A DNA stretch of 64,000 bases from the NCBI RefSeq assembly GCF_947500985.1, contig NZ_CANMTX010000005.1:186001-250000 (forward strand). The letters run 5' to 3'. Below are positions 17,887-29,100 of the stretch, piece after piece (within the stretch, counting starts at the first letter, position 1; each line of letters starts with the position of its first letter). This DNA comes from an uncultured Maribacter sp. GTDB taxonomy: Bacteria; Bacteroidota; Bacteroidia; Flavobacteriales; Flavobacteriaceae. Below the pieces are notes generated by a model. It was not told the origin of the DNA and made no database searches. It worked only from the letters and a program-made list of their open reading frames with translations. Position numbers and translations under genes: made by a program.

Positions 17887-19379
17887 TTTGTTTGCGTTTT
17901 GGAATTAATAGCTATTACAGATTTTTTAATACCATCAGTAACTATGTTGTTGTAGTTTCTTGTGAAGCTATCTACAAAAGGTTTTGAGTTACTTAAACTA
18001 CCAAAGACTTGTTTCATCTCTAAAAATAGCTTGGGCTCTTTTTGCGCGGCTTGTGCTTTTTCATTAGCCTCTTCTTTCATCGCATCTATAATATCTAAAG
18101 TGATGCCTTTTTCATCTTTTCCTAAACTATAGACTGCCCATGCTGCAAGAACAAATGCAGCCCTATTATACGTGCCATTTTGCTGCAGTTGTTTTAGTAC
18201 TGTTGGCAAAATAAATATGGGAATTTTTGAAGAAGATTCTGAACATATTCTAGCTACTTGATCCTTTATATTAATATTCGCAAAACGTGCTATTAAGGAA
18301 TCTTTATATTCTGTTAAATTAACCCCATCTAAATCACTAAGTGTAGGCGTTACCTCTTGATCCATAAAACCTCTTAAAAAAGTATTGAGGTCTGAATCTT
18401 GAACAGCCTGATCAATAGTATCATAGCCGATTAAAGCACCTAGAATACCTAATACAGAATGCCCTGCATTTAATAAACTCAGTTTCATTTTTTCAAAAGG
18501 CGCTACATCGTTTACAAATTGAGCTCCTACATTTTCCCAATGTGGCCTACCTGTACTAAAATCATCTTCAATAACCCATTGTATAAAGGGTTCACATACC
18601 GCAGGCCAAGCATCTTCTATTCCGTAATCATTTCGAAGTTTTTCAATATCAGTTTTTGTTGTTACTGGTGTAATACGATCAACCATACTATCTGGGAATG
18701 AAACATGCTTCTCCATCCAAGCTAACAGATCGGGTTGTGCTTCATTTACATAGGCAAACAAGGTCTTTTTCATAACCTTACCGTTACTCTGTACATTATC
18801 ACAAGATTGAATTGTGAGCCCTTTAACCTGATTTTCTTTACGCATCTTAAGTGCCTGTGTCAGATAACCGAATACTGTTTTTGGGTTTTCTGGATTGGCC
18901 AAATCATGTTGAACTAACGGATTTTTTAAATTGAATTCACCTGTAGCCTCATCTATATTATAACCACCCTCGGTAATAGTCAAAGAAACTATTTTAGTGG
19001 CAGGATTTGCGATTTTATGAATAACTGCCTTTGGATTTTCTGGTGCAAACATATATTCAACCATAGAACCAATAACTCTAGGGCTCCATCTGCCATCTAG
19101 CTCTTTAACAATAAGGGTATACAAACCATCTTGCGCCTTTAAGGTTTGGTAGATTTTTTCATCTCTTTCTAAGAGTGCTACCCCACAAATACCCCATTGT
19201 TCAGAATTATTTTCATGTAACAACTGGTCACAATAAAACGCTTGGTGCGCCCGATGAAAACCTCCAATTCCTATATGAACTATACCTGCCTTCACCCTAC
19301 TTCTATCATAAGTAGGTACTTTAATAACAGATGATAACCCTTTAAGGTTTTCTTGTTTTAATACTGTAGCTTCTTTCAT
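17883..19379 (-). CDS. Mannitol 2-dehydrogenase (long-chain polyol dehydrogenase family)
   Basis: A 498-residue polyol-specific long-chain dehydrogenase that oxidises D-mannitol to fructose with NAD. The NAD-binding GIGGFHRAHQA is at 38-48. The catalytic triad Lys299, Asn304 and His307 lies in KLSLLNAGHS, the same spacing as in Pseudomonas mannitol dehydrogenase, with Asn195 in SCDNVQSNG completing the site. E. coli-type fructuronate reductase is in the same family, so that is the alternative. The coupled fructokinase and the separate SDR-type UxuB favour mannitol. Confidence 0.85.
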   Translation of the reverse strand: MKEATVLKQENLKGLSSVIKVPTYDRSRVKAGIVHIGIGGFHRAHQAFYCDQLLHENNSEQWGICGVALLERDEKIYQTLKAQDGLYTLIVKELDGRWSPRVIGSMVEYMFAPENPKAVIHKIANPATKIVSLTITEGGYNIDEATGEFNLKNPLVQHDLANPENPKTVFGYLTQALKMRKENQVKGLTIQSCDNVQSNGKVMKKTLFAYVNEAQPDLLAWMEKHVSFPDSMVDRITPVTTKTDIEKLRNDYGIEDAWPAVCEPFIQWVIEDDFSTGRPHWENVGAQFVNDVAPFEKMKLSLLNAGHSVLGILGALIGYDTIDQAVQDSDLNTFLRGFMDQEVTPTLSDLDGVNLTEYKDSLIARFANINIKDQVARICSESSSKIPIFILPTVLKQLQQNGTYNRAAFVLAAWAVYSLGKDEKGITLDIIDAMKEEANEKAQAAQKEPKLFLEMKQVFGSLSNSKPFVDSFTRNYNNIVTDGIKKSVIAINSKTQTK

Positions 19380-19402
19380 TTTAATTCTTGAATAAGTTTA
19401 AA

Positions 19403-21118
19403 CTAAATTGATTTTTGCAATGCCTTATTTCGAACAAGAACCAAATAAGCGCTAACAAAATAAGTAAGCGTACAAACAAAACCGTAGGTATAAAAAGTAT
19501 CGCGATTAGCTTCGTATGTTGGCATATCTGGACTCCAAAACATGGTGATTACCGCTAGTATCATAGTAACTATCAAACTTACCAATGCAATACCATTTAA
19601 CAATTTCGTCAATATTGAACGGTCTTTTTGTATGGGTTTCTCTTGAAGTGCCTGTTGTTTTTGGAATCTTTTTATTTCTTGGTTACGAACAAGTTCTTTT
19701 GCCTCCTCAACAGGATACTTTTCATCTGCTCCAGATTTTTTAGCCAATACGGTATACAGAATAATGGTAACAATCCAAGTGGGAATAAATAAATAATAGA
19801 AGGACATGATATTTAAAGCATTCAGTCCAAAACCGAATACTAGTCCCAGTCCCCAAGAAGATACGGCTGGCGTACTATGGGTCAGTTTTTTATAGCTTAC
19901 CCAATACCGTGTGAGACCGATACGCGGAAAAATAACATGCTCCGCAAAAACTATGGCACCAACAGGTACTACTAAAAGCCCTGCATAGGTTAATAAGGGT
20001 AATATTTGAGAAAATACAAAAGGAAAACAAGCTACGATAACAGTTACAATACCAACGACCATCGTGGTCTGTTTGCGAGAATATCTAGTAAAGATGGCCT
20101 GTGCCGCTAGCCCTGCGCGATATAGGTTGGCATTTGCAGTCGTCCAGCCCGCAACGATTACAATAACAAAACCAGAAAGGCCCAATGCGTAATAGGCTAC
20201 ATCTCCAGGATCTAGTTCTACAATACTTTTTTTCAATAATACTGCTGTACCAGCGCCCATAATACCTGCAGATATCCAAGCAATAAAATGACCGAAAAGC
20301 ATACCTGAACTTGTAGCTAAACCATATTCTTTCTTTTTAGCATAGCGTAATAAGGCCATATCGATGAGCCCAAAATGGGTAATTGTATTTGCCGCCCATG
20401 CAAAACCGATAACCTCTAAGAGGCCTATCCCAGGTTCTCCCTCACTATTAATACCTGTCCATATAGATTTGTCACCCATGGTTAGAAAATCTTGCCAACC
20501 ACTAATTACTGTTGTTCCAAGTACAGATTCAGCTAAAGCTGGCATAAGTACCAACGCGCCACAACTAAACATTACAAAAAGCCAAGGAGCACAAATGTTT
20601 GAGAATTCTGACACCGCTTTAAAACCGTACATGGCGACAAAAACAACTATAATTCCCACAATCAAAACAACAAGCACAAACCATGCATTAGTAGGGTACC
20701 AATTGAGCTGTGCGGGTATATCAAAAGCGAAACGAACTGCCGTTGATGATACCGTAATCATTGCTGCCGAGATGACCGTAAATATCAAGACATTTGCCCA
20801 ATTATAGAGTTTAGTCATTGAATCACCAGCAATCTTGTTCAGGTAGGTGTAAAGACTCATTCTCGTATCTACTGCGATTGGAGAGGTAATTAGCGTCCAA
20901 CTTAATATTGCCAAAATATTTCCTATGAGAAGCCCCCAAATAATATCCATTGTCGTTGCGCCTAAAGCTACAAAGGTTGCACCTATTACGAATTCAGTAG
21001 CTGCTACATGTTCTCCTGCATATAACCCAAGAATATGTTTCCAACCATGTAGCTTATGCTCCGCTATGGGTAATTGTTCTTCGTTTAATTGTTCAAATTG
21101 ATTATAATCTTCAGTCAT
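19403..21118 (-). CDS. NCS1-like nucleobase:cation symporter family transporter, substrate unknown
   Basis: A 571-residue membrane protein with about 12 helices. The N-terminal region (LPIAEHKLHGWKHILGLYAGEHVAATEFVIG) and GFAWAANTITHFGLIDMALLRY resemble the NCS1/CodB family (cytosine, hydantoin and allantoin permeases). No nucleobase catabolic gene is nearby. It lies between a phosphatase and mannitol dehydrogenase genes on one strand with 23-32-bp gaps, so in this locus it may carry a polyol or other product of the outer-membrane enzymes into the cytoplasm (inference). The C-terminal 120 residues form an extension with a charged loop and two more helices. Confidence 0.75.
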   Translation of the reverse strand: MTEDYNQFEQLNEEQLPIAEHKLHGWKHILGLYAGEHVAATEFVIGATFVALGATTMDIIWGLLIGNILAILSWTLITSPIAVDTRMSLYTYLNKIAGDSMTKLYNWANVLIFTVISAAMITVSSTAVRFAFDIPAQLNWYPTNAWFVLVVLIVGIIVVFVAMYGFKAVSEFSNICAPWLFVMFSCGALVLMPALAESVLGTTVISGWQDFLTMGDKSIWTGINSEGEPGIGLLEVIGFAWAANTITHFGLIDMALLRYAKKKEYGLATSSGMLFGHFIAWISAGIMGAGTAVLLKKSIVELDPGDVAYYALGLSGFVIVIVAGWTTANANLYRAGLAAQAIFTRYSRKQTTMVVGIVTVIVACFPFVFSQILPLLTYAGLLVVPVGAIVFAEHVIFPRIGLTRYWVSYKKLTHSTPAVSSWGLGLVFGFGLNALNIMSFYYLFIPTWIVTIILYTVLAKKSGADEKYPVEEAKELVRNQEIKRFQKQQALQEKPIQKDRSILTKLLNGIALVSLIVTMILAVITMFWSPDMPTYEANRDTFYTYGFVCTLTYFVSAYLVLVRNKALQKSI

Positions 21119-21150
21119 TTCTGTTTTACTAAGTTGATTTTTTCTAAAAG

Positions 21151-22779
21151 TTATTTTTTAAATACTTCGTTTATAGGATACCTAGAAGAAGTACTTGGCA
21201 ATGGAATATTTAATAACATTGATAATGTGGGTACAATTTGATCTATACTATAATTGGTTATTGTTTCCCCTTGAGGAATATTCATACCATACCAAAGTAA
21301 TGGAACATGGGTATCATCATTGTATGAAGAACCATGGGTTGTACCTTCGGTTCTTTTGATCATCCAACCAGGTTTAAACTGTAGAATGATATCGCCTGAA
21401 TTTTTGGTATTATAATTTTTCCTAAAAAAAGAATCAATGGCTAAGTTTCTTGAATTATGAAGTGTAGGTATATATACCTCTTTTATACCTTCAAATGATT
21501 TAAGAATGATGAGTGCACCCTTCAAAAGCTCTTCTTTAGGTGTTGACGACTCATTAAAATAAATTTGTGTTGCATCCATATATGCTACATAATCAGCTTC
21601 GCCATATAATTTGGTAAGCTCTGTATCTAGAAGACGTTTTATAGTTTTCAAATCAAAGAATTTCCCTTGCAGTCTTGATTTTTTCAGAAATTCCGGATGG
21701 TCGCTGGCCGCATGATCGGCGGTCAAAAAGAGCAAATAATTATCTTTCCCGACTTCGCCATCCAGATACATGAGTAGTTCGGCAATCTCATTATCCATTC
21801 TAACATAAGTATCCTCAATTTCTTTAGAACGTATACCAAAATTATGACCTACATAGTCCGTACTTGAATAGCTTAAGGTTAAAAAATCGGTATCATCGTC
21901 CTTACCCATTTCTTCTGATGAAACAGTTGTTTTCGCCAACTGAGTCAAAAGACTGTTACCAAAAGGAATTTGAGTTAACAAAGCAAAATTTCCATTCTTA
22001 TTTCTCAGTTTTTTAAAATTATAAGGAAATGTAGCGTCTTTCTTCCCCTTAAAAATCTTCTCCATACTAACATCGTCTAGACCACTATTCTTGTACTCTT
22101 CAATAGGTTTAAGCGTATCCCAAGTAAGATTAAGCAAGGAATCTGCTATATGCTTCCTATTAAATTCTTGCAACCATTTGGGAAGACTATCTGAATAATA
22201 AGAACTTGTAATAAAATCGCCGGTTTCTGTATGATACCAAAAGGCATAGTCCGCCAAATGACCCGAAGGTAAAATAGACGCCCTATCTTTAAGTGACAGA
22301 CCAATCACCTTTGAATGGCCGTTACTAAATAATTTTAGCTCATCTGTAATGGTTAATGATTGAAGGTTTTTTGGAGAACGGGAGTACTTATTTAATTCCT
22401 TTTTTGAATTGTTTTGCCCATCTATTAAAAAAGCCGTTTCGTCTTCAGCGCAATAGACTGTTTGTTTTTTGGATTCATCATACCAGTCATTCGCCACGAT
22501 ACCATGATTGGCAGGGGTGGTACCAGTAAAAATCGATGCATGCCCCGGACCTGTTGTTGTCGGAATATAATTATAATGCATATTCTTTACATTAAAGCCT
22601 TCTCGCATTAAACGTTTAAAACCATTTTCTGAGTAGTTATCTTGAAAACGATATAAGTATTCTGCCCTCATTTGATCAACAACAATCCCTACTACTAATT
22701 TTGGCTTGTCTTTTTGTTGAGCAAAAAATGTATTGATACTAAAGAAACCCAGTATGAAGAATATTCTAATTCTATTCAT
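21151..22779 (-). CDS. Alkaline phosphatase / type I phosphodiesterase, PafA-like, exported
   Basis: A 542-residue alkaline-phosphatase-superfamily enzyme with an N-terminal signal peptide (about 1-20, ending FFA-QQ). Metal ligands and nucleophile are recognisable: Asp35 in GIVVDQMRAEY, the Thr nucleophile within TTTGPGHAS (74-82), TADHAASDHPEF and GTTHGSSYNDDTHVPLL. This matches the Flavobacteriia PafA phosphatases, which release phosphate from monoesters in the periplasm. It is 2 bp from the esterase/GDPD fusion gene upstream, suggesting it removes phosphate from what that enzyme releases. Confidence 0.88.
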   Translation of the reverse strand: MNRIRIFFILGFFSINTFFAQQKDKPKLVVGIVVDQMRAEYLYRFQDNYSENGFKRLMREGFNVKNMHYNYIPTTTGPGHASIFTGTTPANHGIVANDWYDESKKQTVYCAEDETAFLIDGQNNSKKELNKYSRSPKNLQSLTITDELKLFSNGHSKVIGLSLKDRASILPSGHLADYAFWYHTETGDFITSSYYSDSLPKWLQEFNRKHIADSLLNLTWDTLKPIEEYKNSGLDDVSMEKIFKGKKDATFPYNFKKLRNKNGNFALLTQIPFGNSLLTQLAKTTVSSEEMGKDDDTDFLTLSYSSTDYVGHNFGIRSKEIEDTYVRMDNEIAELLMYLDGEVGKDNYLLFLTADHAASDHPEFLKKSRLQGKFFDLKTIKRLLDTELTKLYGEADYVAYMDATQIYFNESSTPKEELLKGALIILKSFEGIKEVYIPTLHNSRNLAIDSFFRKNYNTKNSGDIILQFKPGWMIKRTEGTTHGSSYNDDTHVPLLWYGMNIPQGETITNYSIDQIVPTLSMLLNIPLPSTSSRYPINEVFKK

Positions 22780-22781
22780 AA

Positions 22782-24458
22782 TTAATTATGCAATTGCTTT
22801 TTTCTTAAATAATCTAATACAACTTGAGGTCTATCTGTTTGAATGATAGTCGTCCCTTGGTCCAGTATCCAGCCTAAATGAGTTTCAGGGTCTTGCATGA
22901 TTTTTTCGTCGGTATGCCCTGCGCTATGAAATTCCTCTAACGTATTCATCCATAACCATAAGCCTTTATTTTTGGCGTCAGGAATCATTTTTAATAATGA
23001 ATCTGTTTCTGTTATTGCTCTTGTTTGCAGAATTACGGACTTGGTGTTTTTTAAAAAAGTGTCTAAATATTCCTTAGGTATTTTAGTATCGTGCTTTATT
23101 TTGGGCATGTAAAGAATACTATCAATTAAACTACCGGAAAGTTTTCTCAGTTTTTCATAGGGATAATAGCTGCTAAAAATAGTTTGATCTAAAGTTCCTG
23201 TATTCTTAAGTATGGGATACACCAGAGGTATGTGATCTTCTCCCTTATCAATATTGAAAAGAATTTTACCTTTTATCTTTTCTAGGGCTTGCTCTAGCGT
23301 TGGTATATCATATCCTGTAAGGTCATCTATACCATCTTTTAGTTTGCATTTAGATAAAGAAGCATAGGTATGATCTTTAACCAATCCATCACAATTGGTT
23401 GTTCTATCCAATGTTTTATCGTGCATTAAAACAGGTATGCTATCTTTAGTTACGGCAATATCAATTTCAACAATATCAACACCCATCGCTATAGCTTGTT
23501 CTATAGACTGTAAAGAATTTTCTGGAGCATTACGCCAATCTCCCCGATGTGCCGCTACCATCACATAATTATCTATTGGCTTTAAAAGCATTTCTTTTAA
23601 GGCATTAAAAGAACTTGCTTTTGTGGCGTTTAGAATTTTCTGTTTCGGAAGATTTTTAATTTCTAAATATTTTTTGGCATAGCGTGCTCCTAATAAACGT
23701 TGTGATTTACTATTAAAATGATGTTCATCAAAATTGGTAAGCCCATCAGAAGAAACCAAAAAAGAATTGGGTATGGTATTTTCTATTTTTGAAATCTCAT
23801 TACGTATATTTTCATATTCGGGATTCCATTGCCCTAATTGTCCGCATATAAAAGGAAGATTTGGACTATTTAAGTCTGTTCTATAATCTCTTGTAAGTTT
23901 ATTTAGGTTTGTAAGATAGTTATGATAGCTATTTCTGTTAGACTCTCCTTGGTGCCAGATTATAGCTTCTAGCGTTGCAGAAGGTTCTTTTCTTTGTACT
24001 TCTTTAACACGGTCTATTGTTTTTTCGTAATAACCACTACTATCGTTTTTCATAAAACGTTCTATAGCTGTGCCACCTCTAGCGTTAACTACCAACAAAA
24101 TAGTATCTTTTGGATGGACATTGTGTACTGCTTTTGCAAAGGAATAAATTGGTCCTAAGCGTTGTCTGTATGTTTCTTTTTTAATGTTTGAATATAGGTT
24201 TAAAGGATTACGAGAGGGTATAAAATTATTTGTATCATCTACAACGTAGACATTGGGTATACTTTCAAAATCTATTTCTTCTATCTCAGCTCTACCCGCC
24301 ATATTTGATTGGCCTGTAAAAACAAACAGTTTTTTCTGCGCATATATGTTTTGATACAGTAATACAACACCTAAAACCATAATTACCAATAATTTCTTGT
24401 AGATTTCAGTAAACAAGTCAGTACAAAACATATAGATTTTTTTATAATGATTAATCAC
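22782..24458 (-). CDS. Two-domain SGNH (sialate O-acetylesterase-like) esterase fused to glycerophosphodiester phosphodiesterase
   Basis: A 558-residue protein with an N-terminal hydrophobic signal (about 22-40). Domain 1 (about 43-265) is an SGNH/SASA-type carbohydrate esterase: GQSNM with Ser51, WHQGES at 168-173, and a C-terminal DEHHF with His246/247. Domain 2 (about 298-555) is a GDPD: AHRGD 303-307, PENS 312-315, Glu331/Asp333 in EIDI, and His346. The GDPD fold hydrolyses glycerophosphodiesters, including teichoic acid in GlpQ. Both active sites look intact. Fusion of the two is unusual. The gene lies between susD and the phosphatase gene. An alternative start 10 codons later would shorten the signal region. 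Confidence 0.85.
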   Translation of the reverse strand: MINHYKKIYMFCTDLFTEIYKKLLVIMVLGVVLLYQNIYAQKKLFVFTGQSNMAGRAEIEEIDFESIPNVYVVDDTNNFIPSRNPLNLYSNIKKETYRQRLGPIYSFAKAVHNVHPKDTILLVVNARGGTAIERFMKNDSSGYYEKTIDRVKEVQRKEPSATLEAIIWHQGESNRNSYHNYLTNLNKLTRDYRTDLNSPNLPFICGQLGQWNPEYENIRNEISKIENTIPNSFLVSSDGLTNFDEHHFNSKSQRLLGARYAKKYLEIKNLPKQKILNATKASSFNALKEMLLKPIDNYVMVAAHRGDWRNAPENSLQSIEQAIAMGVDIVEIDIAVTKDSIPVLMHDKTLDRTTNCDGLVKDHTYASLSKCKLKDGIDDLTGYDIPTLEQALEKIKGKILFNIDKGEDHIPLVYPILKNTGTLDQTIFSSYYPYEKLRKLSGSLIDSILYMPKIKHDTKIPKEYLDTFLKNTKSVILQTRAITETDSLLKMIPDAKNKGLWLWMNTLEEFHSAGHTDEKIMQDPETHLGWILDQGTTIIQTDRPQVVLDYLRKKQLHN

Positions 24459-24585
24459 TCTATTTTTTTCTGGAGAAAAACAGATATCGAAAGGTTAGTA
24501 AAAAAAGCGCAGCATAAATGTTTATGCTACGCTCTAATCAAACTAACTCAACAAACTATTTTTATATCTCTTGTATTTATTTACA

Positions 24586-26118
24586 CTAATTATATCCCTG
24601 ATTCTGTGTTAAATTAGGGTTTGCTTCAATCTCTATTTGTGGCAGAGGTAATAATTCATTTCTATTAGCTGTAAATCCTCTGTCTACAAATTCGGCTTCT
24701 TCCACTATTGCATTTATAGCATCATTAGCAAGACCTAGTGTAACTAAATCAAACCAACGTTGACCTTCAAACGCTAATTCTACTCTACGTTCGTGTACAA
24801 TTTCATCTCTTATACCATCTTGGGTAAGACCTACTAAACTAGGTAATCCTGCTCTATCTCTAACTAAATTTAAAGCCGTTAAACCATTAGCACCTGTCTC
24901 GTTTAAGGCTTCTGCTTGCATTAATAATAAATCTGCATAACGTAAAACAGGCATATCTAGAGTGCCAAGATTAAAACTTGCCGTAAAATCAGTAGTCACA
25001 AATTTGTACATAAATAAATTGGTTGCACTACCCGGTGAATTAGAACCCACAAAACCACCCTCGTCTGTACCGTTATAAGTAAGGCCATTAAAGGTTAAAC
25101 CTTCATGCATTACATTAACACTTAATCTAGGGTCTCTACCCACAAACGTATTATCAGCTGGGTCATATTCTGTACCGTCTGCATAGTTAAAAGCATCTAC
25201 AAAATTTTGATGCGCATACATTACTAAAACACCTGCATCCCATGAATATCTTTCTTGAAAAGAATCTGACAAATCAATTGAATTAAATTTCACAGAAAAG
25301 ATAAATTCAGAATTTGCTTCACCACTTTCAGTAAATAGTGACTTATAATCAATATCAGGATTATCAGTATCCACTAATAGATGCCCCCCTGCGTCGGCAG
25401 CAGTAACCGCGTTATTAATTGCCGTTAGCGCCTCTGCCCATGTTTTGTTACCAAGTCTTGCTTCATAAAGCATTACTTTAGAGTGAAAGCCTAAAACTGC
25501 TTGTGAGGTTAACCTACCATCGGAAGAACTAGAACCTAAGATACTGGACGCATCTGCAAATTCTTCTAAAATAAAGGTGACAATAGTATCGCGATCTGTT
25601 CTAGAAATTTCCAAAGATTCTTCTCTACTTATAGATGTTGTAATAAGTGGTACATCACCAAATAAATAAACAAGTTTCATGTATGCTAATGCACGGAGAC
25701 TTCTGGCTTCAGCTTTAACTAAAGCTAAATCGTTGGTAGTTATTCCGTCTATACCATCTGCATTATCTAGCAATAAATTTGCACGTTGTATAACCACATA
25801 AGGATCCTGATAAAAATCAATAAACGATCCTGCAACTTCAACTTGATTACCTGCTGCAAAAGTGCCAACATCAGGTCTAAAGACATCATCTACTATACAA
25901 TTATCACTTAGGCCATCTAGTAATACCTGATCACCAAACATACCATTAAGCTGTAAACCATCATAAATACCGAATAAACCTGCATTTAGATTTTGTGCAG
26001 TAGTATAAAAGCTATCTGCATCAACTGAATTTATAGGAGATAAGTCTATATCGTCCTCACATGATGCTGTACTAATAATTAGCATCAATATTATATATAT
26101 ATTAAATTTTAGTTTCAT
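24586..26118 (-). CDS. susD-like: SusD/RagB-family outer-membrane glycan-binding lipoprotein
   Basis: A 510-residue SusD homologue. The signal peptide ends in a lipobox (STASC, about Cys20), giving a surface lipoprotein. The TPR-like helical region includes ARSLRALAYMKLVYLFGDVPL, and the C-terminus has the family hallmarks VHERRVELAFEGQRWFDLV and LLPLPQIEIEANPNLTQNQGY. With SusC 9 bp upstream it forms the substrate-capturing lid of the outer-membrane importer. The ligand cannot be read from sequence. Confidence 0.95.
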   Translation of the reverse strand: MKLKFNIYIILMLIISTASCEDDIDLSPINSVDADSFYTTAQNLNAGLFGIYDGLQLNGMFGDQVLLDGLSDNCIVDDVFRPDVGTFAAGNQVEVAGSFIDFYQDPYVVIQRANLLLDNADGIDGITTNDLALVKAEARSLRALAYMKLVYLFGDVPLITTSISREESLEISRTDRDTIVTFILEEFADASSILGSSSSDGRLTSQAVLGFHSKVMLYEARLGNKTWAEALTAINNAVTAADAGGHLLVDTDNPDIDYKSLFTESGEANSEFIFSVKFNSIDLSDSFQERYSWDAGVLVMYAHQNFVDAFNYADGTEYDPADNTFVGRDPRLSVNVMHEGLTFNGLTYNGTDEGGFVGSNSPGSATNLFMYKFVTTDFTASFNLGTLDMPVLRYADLLLMQAEALNETGANGLTALNLVRDRAGLPSLVGLTQDGIRDEIVHERRVELAFEGQRWFDLVTLGLANDAINAIVEEAEFVDRGFTANRNELLPLPQIEIEANPNLTQNQGYN

Positions 26119-26127
26119 AACGTTTAT

Positions 26128-29100
26128 TTAAAAATTAAGATTAAGCCCCAAAGTAACTACCTTCGCCTGTGGTAATGTCGCAGCAAAATGATTCGTAAAT
26201 GCATTTCTTTCAGGATCTAAATCATCTAACTTAGAGTTCGTCCATAAGTTTTGCCCACTAACATAAATTCTAAATTTATCAAGAGATAACTGCTCTAATA
26301 CCTTCTCTGGAAAATTATACCCAATAACCACGTTTTTTAGTCTTAAGTATTGTCTATCTATAATCCAATTAGACGTTTGAGCTAAACCACCAACACCTTC
26401 TATAGTATTCCCGTTCCATCCTTCTCTATCAACAAAAATTCTAGGTACCGTATTACTTCTATTCTCTTCAGTCCAACCGTTTAACCAATATTCTCTTAAG
26501 CCAGAATGACCAAAATTACCAGTATATCTATTTACCAAAGAATTAGCTTTTCCAATACCTTGAAACAATAAACCTAAATCAAAACCTTTATATTCAAAAT
26601 CAAAATTAAAACCATATAACCATTCAGGGTTGGGATTACCAATTACCACCATATCATCTTCATTGATGGCACCATCTCCATTCTGATCTGTGTATTTAAT
26701 GTCACCTGGTCTAGGAGTGTTGCTACCTAACCAACTAAAATCTAAAGGCTGCAATAAATTACCAGCTGTGTCAAAATCTTCTACTTGATATATACCGCCA
26801 AACTCATGACCGAAAAAAGAATTTATAGCTTCTCCTCTAATCCACCAACCTTGACCTACTCTTCTGCGATCATCTTCATTTGTTAAACTTGGATCTACAG
26901 AAGTAACTACATTCTTTACATGAGTCACATTAGCCCCAGCGGACATTTTAAAATCACCGAAATTATGACGTAATTTAAGTGTCAAATCAAGACCCTCATT
27001 TTGAATAGATGCCGCGTTTACAGAAATATTAGAATCAACTCCTGATGTAAGCGGATTTGCTAAATCTGTTAAAATCCCTGTACTTTCTTTCAAGAAATAG
27101 TCGGTTTCAAGAGAAACCTTTCCACCAAAAAACTTAAAATCAACACCAAAATCCGTTACTGTAGTTTCTTCCCATACCAAAGCTTCATTACCTAAAGTAT
27201 TTAAAGATGCTCCAGATACCCCGTTATAGTCTGACCCTAAAAGAATTTCGGAAGCAAAAGGATACAAGTTTGTACTTTGTACACCTAACTTACCCCAAGA
27301 ACCTCTTAACTTTAAATAAGTTAGGAATTCGCTTTTCCAAAAATCCTCATTAGAAACTATATATCCTGCAGATATACCTGGAAAAGATGCCCATTTATTT
27401 TCGGAACCAAATCTTGACGAACCATCACGTCTTATATTCGCTTCTAGCAAATATTTGTCTTTATAGTTATAATTTAATCTACTAAAAACTGATTGCAGAG
27501 CCCAATCTCCGTCATAATTATTTATATCGACAGCTTCCGTACCATTACCTACTTTTACAAGAGAAGTTGAACCAAATCCTTTTTCAAAAGTTGCTGTTCT
27601 TCTAATTTCAGAAGTTTCTTGATTAGCACCTAGTAATAAATTAAAATTATGATTACCAAATGATTTTTTATAATTAGCCTGTAGCCAATTTGTGTGGTTT
27701 AGAATTGTTGATTCTCTAGTAATCAATAAACTACCCTCTTCTCTAAGTGCCGTTCTATTTCCAAATCTGTCATATTGTTCATGCTCTAAACGCGTATCTG
27801 CATATGATTCTTGTTGGTAGTTTATTGCTGAAGTATACCTCAGAGTTAACCCATCAACAGGTTCATATTCAATAAATGCATTTCCTAAGAATTCATTCCC
27901 ATTAATATCTACCCATTGGTTATCAATAAGCGCTTGTACATTGTGGCGCTGAGACCTTGATGATTCACCACCAGTTCCACCATATCGTCCAAATTCATCA
28001 AAAACAAAGCCGTTTGGAGCACTTACATTAAGTATAGTGAACAAAAAACTTCCTTTATTACCGTCGCTCGAAAAACTAGGAATTATTCCTTCACCCTCAG
28101 GGATGCCACGCTGAGTGCTATTAGCAGGCGCATCATTTTTAGTTGCCTGTCTGTTGTCACTATTTACGTAGGATAAAGATGTTCCTATTTTTACCTTGTC
28201 ACTTAACTTAACATCAAGATTCAAACGAGTATTCAATCGTTTTAAATAATAATCGCCAGCCAAGAAACTTTTTTGATCTAAATAACTTGTGGACCACCTG
28301 TACTTAACATTTTCAGTTCCACCAGAAATTGATAAATCTTGATTCGCTATGGAACCTGTATTAACATAATCACCTAACCAGTCTTTAGAACCCAAAGCGG
28401 AAATTTCATCAATTAATTCTGGAGTAAAAGGATGAGTTCTACCAGAATATTCCGCTGCATCAACAAAGGTTTCTAAATAAGTTCTAGTATCAGTTACCGT
28501 ATTGGCTAAAACTGTTGGCGATGTGACACCATAAGATGAATTAAACGTAATTGATGGCTCACCTGTTTTTCCTCTTTTTGTTGTAATTAATATTACACCG
28601 TTTGCAGCTCTAGTACCGTAAATAGATGCTGAAGCCGCATCTTTAAGCACATTGATAGTTTCTATATCATTTGCATTAATACTATTTAAAGGACCTTCTA
28701 TACCATCTATCAAAACTAAAGGATTTGAATCATTCAATGTTCCAACTCCCCTAATATTTATCGTGGCGTTATCATTACCAGGTTCTCCAGAATTGGTATT
28801 AATCTGAACACCAGATGCTATACCTTGCAATGCCTGCGAACCCTGCGTAATTGGTCTCTTATTAATATCATCACCGCTTACACTGACTACTGACCCCGTT
28901 AAGTTGGCCTTCTTTTGTGATCCGTAACCAACTACAACAACTTCCTCTAAAGCAGCAGCATCTTCTGATAAAGTAATTATAATCTCACTTTTTCCATTTA
29001 CTGATATTTCTTTGGTCAAAAAACCTAAATAAGAAACCACAAGAATCGCATTATCATTGGCAACTTCTAAAGTAAAGTTTCCATCAAAATCAGTTTGAGT

